Shown here one piece after another: positions 5,591 through 14,025 of a stretch of DNA of 14,817 nucleotides (position 1 is its first letter; every line of letters starts with the position of its first letter). A program made the translations under genes and the position numbers. Source of the DNA: Firmicutes bacterium UBA5010 (GTDB lineage Bacteria; Bacillota; Clostridia; Tissierellales; Sedimentibacteraceae); the NCBI GenBank assembly GCA_002396645.1, contig DGYI01000068.1:1-14817 (forward strand). The letters are read 5' to 3'. Below the pieces are notes generated by a model. It worked only from the letters and a program-made list of their open reading frames with translations. It did not search any database and had not been told where the DNA came from.

Positions 5591-6589
5591 ATGGACAGAA
5601 GAATTATAAATAAAATATTAAAAGCAATTGATATAAATAAAGGACAGATTGTTCTTTTACAATTTTGGGGAGAAGACTCACAAAGAGATATATTGCACAA
5701 TTTCAGCTTTGAAGTTCTTTCACTCGGTGCAAGTCCTATAGAATTTCAGCAATCACGTCTTGTAAATTATGAAATGTTTACAAACGCATCAGATACATGC
5801 TTTAACGATAAATATTATGCTTTATTTGACAATGTTGATATCGTAATTGATATATGTATGTACAAAGCTGTGCTTCCTTTACCGAAGCTCACTGAAAATA
5901 AAGAAAAAATGGATATTTACAGAAAATATATGTCAAAATTATTTTCAACACTCAGCAAAAAAGAAAAATTTGTTCAAATCAGAATACCAAGTGAGGAAAA
6001 TGCAATTGAATCCGGATTGGAGTCAAATATTTTTATAGAAAAAATGAATAAGGCATATGACATAGATTATGATGACTTAAAAAAAAGATGTGAAGAAAAA
6101 GTTATGGAATTAGAAGGAAAAAGCAATGCTGTAATCAAAACAGGAGCAAACTGTGAGTTAAGTCTTTGCCTGGAAGAACGAAAGTGGTATATTGATGCCG
6201 GTGACGGTGATTTACCCTGCGGTGAAATAGCTGTGGCTCCTATTGAGGAAAAAACAAACGGTACAGTTTACTTTGAAAAGATTTTTATAGATACGGATGT
6301 AACAGCCGATAAGGTTATTCTGACAATTGAAAACGGCAAGATTATAAAATCAGATTCAGATATATTCAATGAATTTTTAAATGAATTGCCTCCAAACGGA
6401 GATATAATTTGTGAGTTAGGTATAGGAATGAATGAAAATGTGGAAGAATTAACAGGATACACAGTATTGGACGAAAAAATGGCAGGCACATTTCATCTGG
6501 GAATCGGAATGAATACATTATTCGGAGGAAAGAATGAGTGTCCGATGCACATGGATTTTGTCGGTGTCGGAGAGCTGTTATTTCTTTAG
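5591..6589 (+). CDS. M29-type (AmpS/AmpT-like) aminopeptidase, short form
   Basis: A 332-residue cytoplasmic protein resembling the dinuclear-metal aminopeptidases of family M29 (COG2309), shorter than the usual 400-410 residues. The C-terminal half keeps the family order: GDLPCGE (206-212), APIE (217-220), ELGIGMN (275-281), DEKMAGTFHLGIG (294-306), FGG (311-313) and HMD (320-322). By spacing, Glu212, Glu275, His302, His320 and Asp322 correspond to the metal ligands known from AmpT; Glu275 would be the catalytic base. The catalytic tyrosine expected seven residues after the first ligand histidine is not seen (Thr309 is there), so activity may differ. The N-terminal half is diverged. GGAGG (5582-5586) precedes the ATG. 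Last gene of the four-gene operon. Confidence 0.75.
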   Translation: MDRRIINKILKAIDINKGQIVLLQFWGEDSQRDILHNFSFEVLSLGASPIEFQQSRLVNYEMFTNASDTCFNDKYYALFDNVDIVIDICMYKAVLPLPKLTENKEKMDIYRKYMSKLFSTLSKKEKFVQIRIPSEENAIESGLESNIFIEKMNKAYDIDYDDLKKRCEEKVMELEGKSNAVIKTGANCELSLCLEERKWYIDAGDGDLPCGEIAVAPIEEKTNGTVYFEKIFIDTDVTADKVILTIENGKIIKSDSDIFNEFLNELPPNGDIICELGIGMNENVEELTGYTVLDEKMAGTFHLGIGMNTLFGGKNECPMHMDFVGVGELLFL

Positions 6590-6606
6590 TAACTAATCTA
6601 AAAATA

Positions 6607-6639
6607 CGGATAATCAGAGAAACTTTCTTTGATTATCCG
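6607..6639. terminator. Long hairpin between convergent genes, terminator mainly for the minus strand
   Basis: CGGATAATCA (6607-6616) pairs with TGATTATCCG (6630-6639); a G-U pair and four more pairs extend it to about 15 base pairs with a 3-base loop. Read on the minus strand it is followed by TATTTTT, a reasonable U-tract, and lies 75 bases behind the leucine-rich-repeat gene. On the plus strand, 18 bases after the peptidase stop, no U-tract follows, so termination there is less sure. Confidence 0.7.
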
Positions 6640-6714
6640 CAAAAATATTATCTTAATGTTTACTCTGTCTTTTTCTTGACAAAGGAATAAATCCTATATA
6701 TTAATAATATTTAA

Positions 6715-7932
6715 CTAAAAGTCTTTAACCTCAAGGTTTTGATAATATTTTTCTGTAGGGCTATAGTCGGATATCTGATTTTCGTTAAGTAGCAAACATG
6801 TTAAATTGCCAAGCTTTTTCAGAGAACTTATATCGTATATTTTATTATTATTTAACTTCAACTCTGTTAAATTTATTAAATTGCCAAGAGCACTTACGTC
6901 AGAGATTTGATTATCAGATAAATCCAGTTTGGTTAATTTCGTCAGATTAGCTAAAGGACTTATATCGATTATTTCTGCATTGAATAAATTTAGCTCGGTT
7001 AAACTTTTCAATTCATTTAAAACACTTATATCCTTTAGCTTACTTTTACCTCGGGAAAGATAGCCCGGCAGATGCAATTTTTGCAGGTTTGATAGATTGC
7101 TTAAAGGACTTATATCTGCATTCCCGTCATAATCTAAATATAATTCGGTCAAATTAGTTAAGGTTTCAAAAAAACTTAAATTAATAGGTTCATAAAACCC
7201 TAAACATAGCCAATTTAATTTTGTTAATTTACCTAAAATATCTACATCATTGACTTCATTAATATATAAACTGAGTTTAGTCAAATTTGTCAGATTATTT
7301 AAGAAATTTATATTATTTATTTCATAAGAATAGAAATATAATTCGTCTAAATTGCTTAAATCTCCTAACACATTAATGTTTGCATAATCAATATACTCGC
7401 AATGTGAAAGATTAAGTATACTCAAATTTGATAGATTAGTTAAAGGACTTATATCCTTAACAAGGGTATGGCCTATATTCAATTGAGTTAAATTACTTAA
7501 ATCATTAAGTACACTTATATCATCAATACTGTTATGACTTATATTTAATTGGGTTAAACTCTTTAAGTTGTTAAATGCATTTATATCATGAATATCATTG
7601 AACGATAGATTTAACTTAACTAAGTTAGTTAAGTTACTTATACTTCTTATATCTCTGATACTATTACATGATAAGTCCAGCTCTTCTAAATTAATCAGAT
7701 TTTCAATTCCGCTCAAGTCTTTAATATTAGCTGAAATAACTTCAAGAACAGTAATATCTTCCAAGTCCGCTGTATATATTTCACCTGTCATTTTTGATAT
7801 TTTTTCTCTGATTGCCTGCTCCAAATGAGGATCTGAAAAAGTAATGACATCATTAACTTCATATTGATTATAATACACTCCTAGCCATATTATACAAATG
7901 CAGACTACAATAATAACAAGATATCTTTTCAT
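6715..7932 (-). CDS. Membrane-anchored leucine-rich repeat protein (internalin-like repeats)
   Basis: A 405-residue protein with one hydrophobic segment (3-20) that anchors it or exports it; there is no lipobox cysteine and no LPxTG sorting signal. Residues 31-56 (FSDPHLEQAIREKISK, then GEIYTADL) form the cap found before internalin and SDS22-like repeats. From Leu57 to Lys395 come 15 leucine-rich repeats, thirteen of exactly 22 residues with the pattern LxxLxxLxLxxNxIxDIxxLxx; repeat 6 is 25 and repeat 11 is 28 residues. A short tail (396-405) has no cap domain. The product should be an extracytoplasmic binding surface, possibly for protein partners or host ligands; the ligand is unknown. 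GGAAGG lies about nine bases before the ATG. It follows the M3 peptidase by 51 bases on the same strand. Confidence 0.88.
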   Translation of the reverse strand: MKRYLVIIVVCICIIWLGVYYNQYEVNDVITFSDPHLEQAIREKISKMTGEIYTADLEDITVLEVISANIKDLSGIENLINLEELDLSCNSIRDIRSISNLTNLVKLNLSFNDIHDINAFNNLKSLTQLNISHNSIDDISVLNDLSNLTQLNIGHTLVKDISPLTNLSNLSILNLSHCEYIDYANINVLGDLSNLDELYFYSYEINNINFLNNLTNLTKLSLYINEVNDVDILGKLTKLNWLCLGFYEPINLSFFETLTNLTELYLDYDGNADISPLSNLSNLQKLHLPGYLSRGKSKLKDISVLNELKSLTELNLFNAEIIDISPLANLTKLTKLDLSDNQISDVSALGNLINLTELKLNNNKIYDISSLKKLGNLTCLLLNENQISDYSPTEKYYQNLEVKDF

Positions 7933-7970
7933 TTATAAAACCCTTCCTATAATCAATAGTATCATTAAAA

Positions 7971-7979
7971 ATTATAACA
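7971..7979 (-). promoter_or_regulatory. Possible extended -10 promoter for the LRR gene
   Basis: On the minus strand TG-T-TATAAT is a perfect extended -10, placed about 40 bases before the LRR start and just after the peptidase stop codon. No good -35 is visible (the expected place reads TCCGTC). The LRR gene may therefore have its own weak promoter besides readthrough from the peptidase. Confidence 0.45.
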
Positions 7980-7983
7980 TAAA

Positions 7984-9678
7984 TCATCCCATGACGGAAG
8001 TTTTTAAATCATCTAAAACTATATCTACCGCTTTTTGAACAGTTCCTTCCTCAAAAGGACTTTTCAGATTGGCAAGTCCCAGCAGCTCAAAATACCCTTT
8101 ACTTCCTCCGGCTTTGCAAAGATTATAGTAATCCTGCCATGCAGCTTCTTTATTCTCTTTCATTCTTCCATATAGCTCAAATACACATATTTGCGCTAAA
8201 GCATAATCTATGTAATAGAACGGATAAAGGAAAATATGCTGCTTCTGCATCCAGAATCCGCCTTCCTCAAAGAACTTATTACCGTCATAATCACGCCAAG
8301 GCATATATTTCTTTTCTAAACCCCTCCACAAACTTCGACGCTCCTTAGCTGTCATTTTCGGAGTCTTATATACTTCGTGCTGAAATTCGTCAACACAGCA
8401 CATATAAGGTATAACCATAAGGCTTTTAGCCATATGTGAATATCTGTATTTATTAACGTTCTCGCCGAAAAAGTCCTCCATCCACGGATAAGTAAAACGC
8501 TCCATAGCCATAGAATGTATTTCATTAATTTCACTTGTTGAGGATACATATTCAAATAATGACTGCTCCCTCATAGAAGTATAAGCCTCAAAAGCATGAC
8601 CTGCTTCGTGAGTCAGAACATCTACATCAGCACTTGTCCCATTAAAATTTGAGAAAATAAACGGTGCTTTAAATTTAGGCAGTACAGTACAAAATCCCCC
8701 TAAATGCTTATTGGGCTTTGTTTCAAGGTCAAACATTTCATATTCAAGCATAAAATCAAAAAATTCGGCTGTTTCCTTTGAAAGCTCACGATACATCTTT
8801 TGTGCCGCCTTAAGCATATAGGATTTATCTCCGACAGGATTGGTACTTCCGTTTGCAAACATTATTTCCTCGTCATAGTATTTTAATTTATCTACTCCCA
8901 GAGCCTTCTCCTGCTCTTGATATAATTTTTTACAAACCGGAACTATATGCTCTATAACTTGATTGCGAAATAATTCAACTTCCTTTGGACCATAATCCAG
9001 CCTTCCTCTGTTTAAGTATGCAAGTTCAATATAATTTGAAAATTTCAACTTTTTAGACATTTTTACACGCACGGAAAGCATTTTATCATATAGCTCGTCC
9101 AATTCCGGAGAAATATCTTCGTACATTTTGGCAAATACCTTAAACGCTTCCTTGCGCTCTTCTCTGTCAAGGCTTTGCATATATCTTAATATACCATAAA
9201 AATTACATTCATCGCCCTTGAACATTGCTTTGCAAGATGCCATTTTTTTTGTAAAATCAGTTTTTAAGTTATTTTCCTTTATCAGACTCAACATAACCTT
9301 GAAATTCATAGTCCTTTGTGATGCCTTTATAGTATCTGTAAAGTGCTTTCCAAACTCTTTGTCAAAATCTTCTTTAAATTTTGATTTCAGTATAGCTTCT
9401 CTGCCTTTTTTAGCTATAAGCATGATTCCAGGCAGTTCCTGATTAAAAAATTTAATTTCTTCTTCATAAAATTCGTCTGAAGTATTTATCTTATTGCGTA
9501 CATCGGAAATTATATAATTTGTTGCAACATTTTCAAAAAGATTTTGCTCTAAAAAATATATTTGTTTTGCTTTATCATAGCTTTCAGCTTTCTTGAAGTG
9601 CTTTATAAGCGTTTTAAACTCTTTTTTTACTTCCTTGACATTGGGTCTAATGTAAACTAATTGCTTAAATTTATTCAT
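7984..9678 (-). CDS. M3-family oligoendopeptidase (PepF-related, TIGR02289-like)
   Basis: A 564-residue zinc metallopeptidase that cleaves short oligopeptides in the cytoplasm. The zinc site is HEAGH at 357-361, with the third ligand Glu386 in SEINEIHSMAME, 25 residues after the second histidine, as in thimet-type enzymes. Further family segments are FNGTSADVDVLTHEAGHAF before and WMQKQHIFLYPFYYIDYALA after the active site; the long helical N-terminal half (to about 330) forms the lid. The length fits the M3 'not PepF' group. The frame extends to an ATG at 9741, but that lies almost at the transcription start, while GGGAGG (9684-9689) lies five bases before ATG 9678, so 9678 is the start. Peptide recycling is the likely role. 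Confidence 0.93.
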   Translation of the reverse strand: MNKFKQLVYIRPNVKEVKKEFKTLIKHFKKAESYDKAKQIYFLEQNLFENVATNYIISDVRNKINTSDEFYEEEIKFFNQELPGIMLIAKKGREAILKSKFKEDFDKEFGKHFTDTIKASQRTMNFKVMLSLIKENNLKTDFTKKMASCKAMFKGDECNFYGILRYMQSLDREERKEAFKVFAKMYEDISPELDELYDKMLSVRVKMSKKLKFSNYIELAYLNRGRLDYGPKEVELFRNQVIEHIVPVCKKLYQEQEKALGVDKLKYYDEEIMFANGSTNPVGDKSYMLKAAQKMYRELSKETAEFFDFMLEYEMFDLETKPNKHLGGFCTVLPKFKAPFIFSNFNGTSADVDVLTHEAGHAFEAYTSMREQSLFEYVSSTSEINEIHSMAMERFTYPWMEDFFGENVNKYRYSHMAKSLMVIPYMCCVDEFQHEVYKTPKMTAKERRSLWRGLEKKYMPWRDYDGNKFFEEGGFWMQKQHIFLYPFYYIDYALAQICVFELYGRMKENKEAAWQDYYNLCKAGGSKGYFELLGLANLKSPFEEGTVQKAVDIVLDDLKTSVMG

Positions 9679-9749
9679 TATTACCTCCCTGCACTCAGTG
9701 CGCAAATGTTTGTCTAAAAGTAAGATTGCAATTTTATCCATATATGCTA

Positions 9750-9778
9750 ATTGTATCTTTTATGCTCTTCAAAGTCAA
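9750..9778 (-). promoter_or_regulatory. Sigma-A promoter of the oligoendopeptidase gene
   Basis: On the minus strand TTGACT (9778-9773) and TACAAT (9755-9750) are spaced by 17 bases, each one mismatch from consensus. Transcription should start near 9743, leaving a leader of about 65 bases before ATG 9678. It lies in the 120-base gap after the kinase gene, where only a weak 5-bp stem (9791-9808) could terminate the upstream cluster. Confidence 0.78.
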
Positions 9779-9798
9779 CCTTGATTCCAAAATACGAT

Positions 9799-10797
9799 TT
9801 ATTGTATTAAAATATTACATATTTTGGCAGCAAAAACTATGGCAATAATGATAAATGTAAAAATAAATATTCTTCTTTTCCTTTTTAGTTTTTTTTCATA
9901 TAAATAATCATATTTATTGATATTATTCAAATCAAAGAGCATTTCATCTGCTGTTGCATATCTGTATTCTATATTTTTATTCATGGCTTTATTAATTATT
10001 TGTTTTAGACTGTGCCCTATTTTTATTTTATAGCTATCAAGCTCTGTTATATCACTACTTGAATTTTCGGGCCTTTCTCCTGAAATTAAGTGGTATAAGC
10101 TTGCTCCCAAACTATAGATATCTGATCTTGCATCAATTAAGGATTTAATTTTCTTTGGATTATTATTAACCTTACCGCTGTTTAATTCCATAAAACATGT
10201 TTCAGTGTCAATGTTTGATTTAAGCTCTTTAGACATGCTCATTCTGTCTATTATATTGAATACAGATGTCTGCTCAGGAGGAGAATAACCCTCCGTAAAT
10301 CCTACAGCACTTATATCATCTGTGAATAACAATGAAATATTAAAATCAATAAGGCATATGTTATCATCAGCACTCAGCATTATATTAGCAGGCTTTATAT
10401 CACTGTGTATTATAGGAATAGCCCTGCTGTGCAGATATGATAATGCTTCGCATAATTGTATAGCCCATTTGATAACCCTTTTTTGCGGAAATCTTTTACG
10501 CTTTTTTAGCTCATCCGAAAGACTTAAGCCGGAAATATACTCCATAACCGTATAAACATCTCCCTCATGCTCTATAAAATCATATACCTGAGGTATATAC
10601 ATATGCTTTAAATTCTTGAGGATATCAACCTCACCGCGTTCATTGACTTTGCCTCTCAGTTCCTGTCTTATTTGTTTTATAACTACATTTTTTTTCAGTC
10701 TGAGATGATATGCCTTATATACTATACCGCCTGCTCCAGAGCCTATGTTTTCTTCAATCACATAAGTATTATCAATTGTTTCACCGATTCTGACCAT
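9799..10797 (-). CDS. Ser/Thr protein kinase with C-terminal transmembrane segment
   Basis: A 332-residue Hanks-type kinase. The glycine-rich loop is IGSGAGGIVYKA (18-29), the ATP lysine is Lys41 in VVIKQI, the alpha-C glutamate is probably Glu57. The catalytic loop reads HSDIKPANIM (131-140) instead of HRD, and the magnesium loop is DFN (151-153) instead of DFG. Between SPPEQ (172-176) and DARSDIYSLG (222-231) there is an insert of some 40 residues. A basic stretch (302-309) precedes one hydrophobic helix (310-330) at the very end, so the kinase sits on the inner face of the membrane with no outside sensor such as PASTA repeats. I chose ATG 10797 because VRIGETIDNTY is the usual kinase opening; ATG 10815, one base after the FHA stop, is an alternative. 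Neither has a strong ribosome site. Last gene of the pilus-linked cluster. Confidence 0.9.
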   Translation of the reverse strand: MVRIGETIDNTYVIEENIGSGAGGIVYKAYHLRLKKNVVIKQIRQELRGKVNERGEVDILKNLKHMYIPQVYDFIEHEGDVYTVMEYISGLSLSDELKKRKRFPQKRVIKWAIQLCEALSYLHSRAIPIIHSDIKPANIMLSADDNICLIDFNISLLFTDDISAVGFTEGYSPPEQTSVFNIIDRMSMSKELKSNIDTETCFMELNSGKVNNNPKKIKSLIDARSDIYSLGASLYHLISGERPENSSSDITELDSYKIKIGHSLKQIINKAMNKNIEYRYATADEMLFDLNNINKYDYLYEKKLKRKRRIFIFTFIIIAIVFAAKICNILIQ

Positions 10798-10816
10798 AAA
10801 ATCACCAACCGGCATA

Positions 10817-12103
10817 TTAATACAGCTTAAAGGTAAACAATTCATCTGAAAGCTTAATCTCACAATTATGCTCCAGTTTTACCGCTTGACTGTCACAAAG
10901 CATTATTTCGTTCACATATGTATGATTTTTTGAATTATTATCTTGAATATAATAATCCTTATTCATTTTTATGATATCCGAATGAGCTCTGCTTATTGTA
11001 TTGTTATCCGAAATAGCATAGTCAACATAATCCACTTCTTTTCCTATTCTGAATAAATCGCTTGTAATATTTATCTTTTCACCGTTTCTTTTTCTGATTA
11101 AGTATGGCATGCTTGGATATAATCCGCTGTTTAGAGCATGAAGTAGCATTGTTTTTTCATTTTCTCCGTAGCTTTTAATGATAACCGTATTATCATATTT
11201 TATATCTTCACTGATTTTATCTTTTATATTTCTTTCTTCAGCTATATCTTTTTCAACGTTTTTTTTCAGATTCTTTTTTAATTTATCTCTTTCACTTGTT
11301 TTTTTAGGCTTCTTTTTTAATTTATTCTTTTCAAATTTCGGTATTTTAAAAATATCTTTTAAGCTTATCTTCTTATCAGATTTTTTTATTTCGATTTTTC
11401 CCTCCTGTCCCGGAACCGAAAAACCAATTATGCTGCTTTCATCTAATTTTTTTATTTGTCTTTCTTGAGAATTACTCAAAGCATCAAATTCTTCTTCTTT
11501 ATTTTTATCCTCTGTTTTAACTTCCTTATGCTTAATCTGCCTTTTGTCATAGCCTGTACTCTTCAAAATATTTAAAGCCTCTTTAACATCCAGGAATTCT
11601 TCCTTATTCAAAAATTCCATAAGCAAATATATCAAACCTTTGTTTTTAAAATCTTCAATCTTTAAATTGACGAGTATGTTGCTTATAAAGTCTTTTAAAT
11701 TATATCTTTTTTCAATATCATCTACAGGCAGGCAGATAAAATATATGCTTAAATTTGATACATCAATAAAGACATACTCCTCATCTAATAAAAGGTGTTC
11801 GTTTGAAATGAGGAAATCCTCAATTTCAACAAAAACCTTAAATATATTTATCAAAATTTTGATAATTTTATCTGTATCATCACAGCTTTTTATATAGTTT
11901 TTCAATGTTATTTTTGATGTTACGTCATATTTACAGTAATATTTATCGTCAATATTGCTATATATAAATTCCAGAAGCCCTTCTATTTTGTTGCTGCTTA
12001 TCATGTTATATTCAAGCTTATCAATGTTTTGTATATTTTCAATCTTATAAACTAAATAGCTGCAATTACAGCTATTTTCATAGCTAAATTTAATATCATT
12101 CAT
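10817..12103 (-). CDS. FHA-domain protein with N-terminal DUF6382 domain
   Basis: A 428-residue cytoplasmic protein. Residues about 10-170 resemble DUF6382 (IEGLLEFIYSNIDDKYYCKYDVTSKITLKNYIK and a following FIDVSNLSIYFICLP), a domain common at the front of clostridial FHA proteins and, to my eye, similar in strand-helix order to the pseudokinase part of EssB/YukC. Residues about 180-310 are a disordered, Lys/Glu-rich linker. The FHA domain fills 340-428: RIG (352-354), SRAH (371-374) and DNNSKNHTYVN (388-398), keeping the Arg, Ser, His and Asn that bind phosphothreonine; glycine of the usual NGT is histidine. It should read phosphorylation by the kinase encoded next. The start overlaps the WG-protein stop (ATGA), with AAGGGGG upstream. 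Confidence 0.88.
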   Translation of the reverse strand: MNDIKFSYENSCNCSYLVYKIENIQNIDKLEYNMISSNKIEGLLEFIYSNIDDKYYCKYDVTSKITLKNYIKSCDDTDKIIKILINIFKVFVEIEDFLISNEHLLLDEEYVFIDVSNLSIYFICLPVDDIEKRYNLKDFISNILVNLKIEDFKNKGLIYLLMEFLNKEEFLDVKEALNILKSTGYDKRQIKHKEVKTEDKNKEEEFDALSNSQERQIKKLDESSIIGFSVPGQEGKIEIKKSDKKISLKDIFKIPKFEKNKLKKKPKKTSERDKLKKNLKKNVEKDIAEERNIKDKISEDIKYDNTVIIKSYGENEKTMLLHALNSGLYPSMPYLIRKRNGEKINITSDLFRIGKEVDYVDYAISDNNTISRAHSDIIKMNKDYYIQDNNSKNHTYVNEIMLCDSQAVKLEHNCEIKLSDELFTFKLY

Positions 12104-13419
12104 CTGATTGCCCCCTTTTCATAATACTTTAATTTTAATATCTGCCATTCAGATTTTAAGACAGGTGCGGCCCCCGAGCTGTTGAATGATTTTGCCATAT
12201 TAAACTGCGGGCTTATGACTAGATTATCATTTATATCTATATATCCCCATTTATCTTCTATCAGAACAGGAGCTAGCCCGCAAGAAAATGAAAAGGCATT
12301 ATCATATTTCGGTTCTATTATAATCGAGCCTTCATAATTTACGAATCCCCACTTATCTCCGATTTTGACAGCCGCATACTCATTTAGACTTGTAAAGAAG
12401 TCGACATTATCAAATAAAGGCTTCGTAATTTCCCTTCCGTTAATATCAATCATAATGTACTTGTTGCCTTGTTTGGCAAAAATAATATCGGAATGAACAG
12501 CACAGTCTATGTCATCTATTTTTATGTCATCATATTGCTTATCATTTATTTTTTCTAAACTTTCATCTATTAAAAACCATTTATTATCTTTTTTGACTGC
12601 TGCAATTCCATTTTCGTAAAAAGAGCTTGCATAATCATATTTATTCTCGTTTTCATTAAGGTTTTTATCTAAATAACCATAAAAATTATCTCTTTTATAA
12701 ACGGCTTTTTCGCTTTGTGAAAAACTCCCCAGATAATCATACGCTACATCCAAAGCCAAACGCTTATTGCCGTCTGAATCTATAAAATAGTATTCATTAT
12801 CAGACAAAACCGGGGCAAGCTTCAGCGAACCGAATTTAGTGTAAATTCCGGCAAAATCATAAATAGCTTTAGTTATTTCATTTCCCCTATTATCCATAAT
12901 TCCGTATTTATCAGCTTTCTTAAAAATTGCATAGCCATTACGAAATGTTGAAATATAGCTGTATGTTTTATATTCGACTGTAAATGCAAATTTTAATTCA
13001 TTCAATTTTTGTGAAATTATCTGACTTTCTTTGTTCTCTGACAGATATGATTTATAGATAGCAACAGCTTTTTCATCTTTTCCGTTCTCAGTATAATATT
13101 CTCCCAAAAGACAGATAATTTCCTCATTTTCTTTATGCTCACCGTATAATTTCATACAATAGCTTTCAAAAGAATTGTACATTTTCGCACGCTTATAGAT
13201 ATTTGCAAGATATAACTTATTCTCCAGAATATCGGGATAAATTTCTATAGCCTTTTTATAACATTCTATTGCATCAACATATATTTCTTTGTTCAAATAT
13301 TGACTGGCAGTATCTATATATCTGTTATAGTCTTCATGCCTTTGAGCCCCGTTTGCTATAACAAAATACCAAGAGCCTATAAGCAAGAAAATCATCAGTA
13401 AAAAAATTATTTTTTTCAT
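12100..13419 (-). CDS. TPR and WG-repeat protein, membrane-anchored or secreted
   Basis: A 439-residue protein. Residues 3-21 form a hydrophobic signal or anchor after MKK. Residues 28-140 hold tetratricopeptide-like helices (AIECYKKAIEIYPDILENKLYLANIYKRA). From about 150 to the end there are some seven WG-type beta repeats, clearest in ADKYGIMDNRGNEIT, GDKWGFVNYEGSIIIEPKYD and EDKWGYIDINDNLVISPQF. Both parts are protein-binding scaffolds; WG repeats are often found in envelope proteins of unknown role. The start is ATG 13419 because GGGGG (13428-13432) lies eight bases upstream; the GTG at 13425 is too close to it. It sits between the prepilin peptidase (60-base gap) and the FHA gene (4-base overlap), which ties it to the pilus and kinase module. 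Confidence 0.85.
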   Translation of the reverse strand: MKKIIFLLMIFLLIGSWYFVIANGAQRHEDYNRYIDTASQYLNKEIYVDAIECYKKAIEIYPDILENKLYLANIYKRAKMYNSFESYCMKLYGEHKENEEIICLLGEYYTENGKDEKAVAIYKSYLSENKESQIISQKLNELKFAFTVEYKTYSYISTFRNGYAIFKKADKYGIMDNRGNEITKAIYDFAGIYTKFGSLKLAPVLSDNEYYFIDSDGNKRLALDVAYDYLGSFSQSEKAVYKRDNFYGYLDKNLNENENKYDYASSFYENGIAAVKKDNKWFLIDESLEKINDKQYDDIKIDDIDCAVHSDIIFAKQGNKYIMIDINGREITKPLFDNVDFFTSLNEYAAVKIGDKWGFVNYEGSIIIEPKYDNAFSFSCGLAPVLIEDKWGYIDINDNLVISPQFNMAKSFNSSGAAPVLKSEWQILKLKYYEKGAIR

Positions 13420-13479
13420 ATACACATCCCCCTTTCTGTGTGAAAATATTTGATTTCCACGACATCCTGAATTCTTACC

Positions 13480-14025
13480 CTATAATCTGAATATTAATGT
13501 CAAAATAGTTCCCAGTGCCAGAAAAGGAGCAAAAGGCATAAAGTCTTTGCTTGTTATTTTTTTTGCTGATATCAGAATTACACCTGCTACTAAGGAAATA
13601 ATCAATGACAGTATAATGCAGCTGAATAAATCTCCTATTCCTACATACAGACCAATTACAGCAATTAGCTTAACATCTCCCATGCCTATAGAATTTTTCA
13701 TAATAAGCGCGGCTAAAAGAAAAGCTCCTCCCCCTGCTGCCATTCCCATAAATGATGACAGTGCAATAGAATAAATCATATCCTTATAAATAAAAGCTTC
13801 TGTAAGCATGAGTACAAGCCTTAGCCCAATCATAGCAAGCAAGATTTTATTAGGTATTATTTTTTTGTTATAATCAATATAAGCCAATAATATCAAAGCA
13901 TTTATTAAAATTATATACCTTAGTATCCTTGTTATCGCATAGTTATAATTTAAAAAAACTAAAAAGCATATAAACGTTAAAACAATACAAAATATCACAT
14001 AAAATTTAATATATTTATTTTTCAA
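13480..14025 (-). CDS. A24 prepilin peptidase (TadV/CpaA-like)
   Basis: A 181-residue polytopic membrane aspartyl peptidase that cleaves the leader of Flp-type prepilins. The two catalytic aspartates are in LAYIDYNKKIIPN (Asp51) and GMGDVKL (Asp117 region), the GxGD signature. About six hydrophobic helices are visible. The N-terminal methyltransferase domain of PilD-type enzymes is absent, as in TadV/CpaA. The start is TTG at 14025: GGGGG lies seven bases upstream and no other start exists until deep in the protein. TTGA overlaps the stop of the upstream TadE-like gene, so the two are translationally coupled. With that neighbour it marks a Tad/Flp pilus locus. Confidence 0.9.
   Translation of the reverse strand: MKNKYIKFYVIFCIVLTFICFLVFLNYNYAITRILRYIILINALILLAYIDYNKKIIPNKILLAMIGLRLVLMLTEAFIYKDMIYSIALSSFMGMAAGGGAFLLAALIMKNSIGMGDVKLIAVIGLYVGIGDLFSCIILSLIISLVAGVILISAKKITSKDFMPFAPFLALGTILTLIFRL

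Noticed and set aside
6676..6704. Plus-strand promoter TTGACA-17-TATTAA that would read antisense into the LRR gene
   Set aside because: The -10 matches only four of six bases and there is no product to support it; AT-rich chance is likely.
6715..7932. Tandem DNA repeat array or CRISPR
   Set aside because: The 66-base periodicity is explained by the 22-residue protein repeats; copies differ widely in sequence and there are no spacers.
9679..9741. Start of the M3 peptidase at ATG 9741
   Set aside because: It would fall on the predicted transcription start with no ribosome site; ATG 9678 has GGGAGG five bases upstream and gives the usual family N-terminus.
9788..9808. Terminator after the kinase gene
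   Set aside because: Stem of only five A/T-rich pairs (AATAC/GTATT) including the stop codon and only four T's; too weak to call.
11178..11468. Plus-strand ORF of 96 codons rich in Phe, Leu and Ser opposite the FHA gene
   Set aside because: It is the antisense of the Lys/Glu-rich linker, which always gives a hydrophobic-looking shadow.
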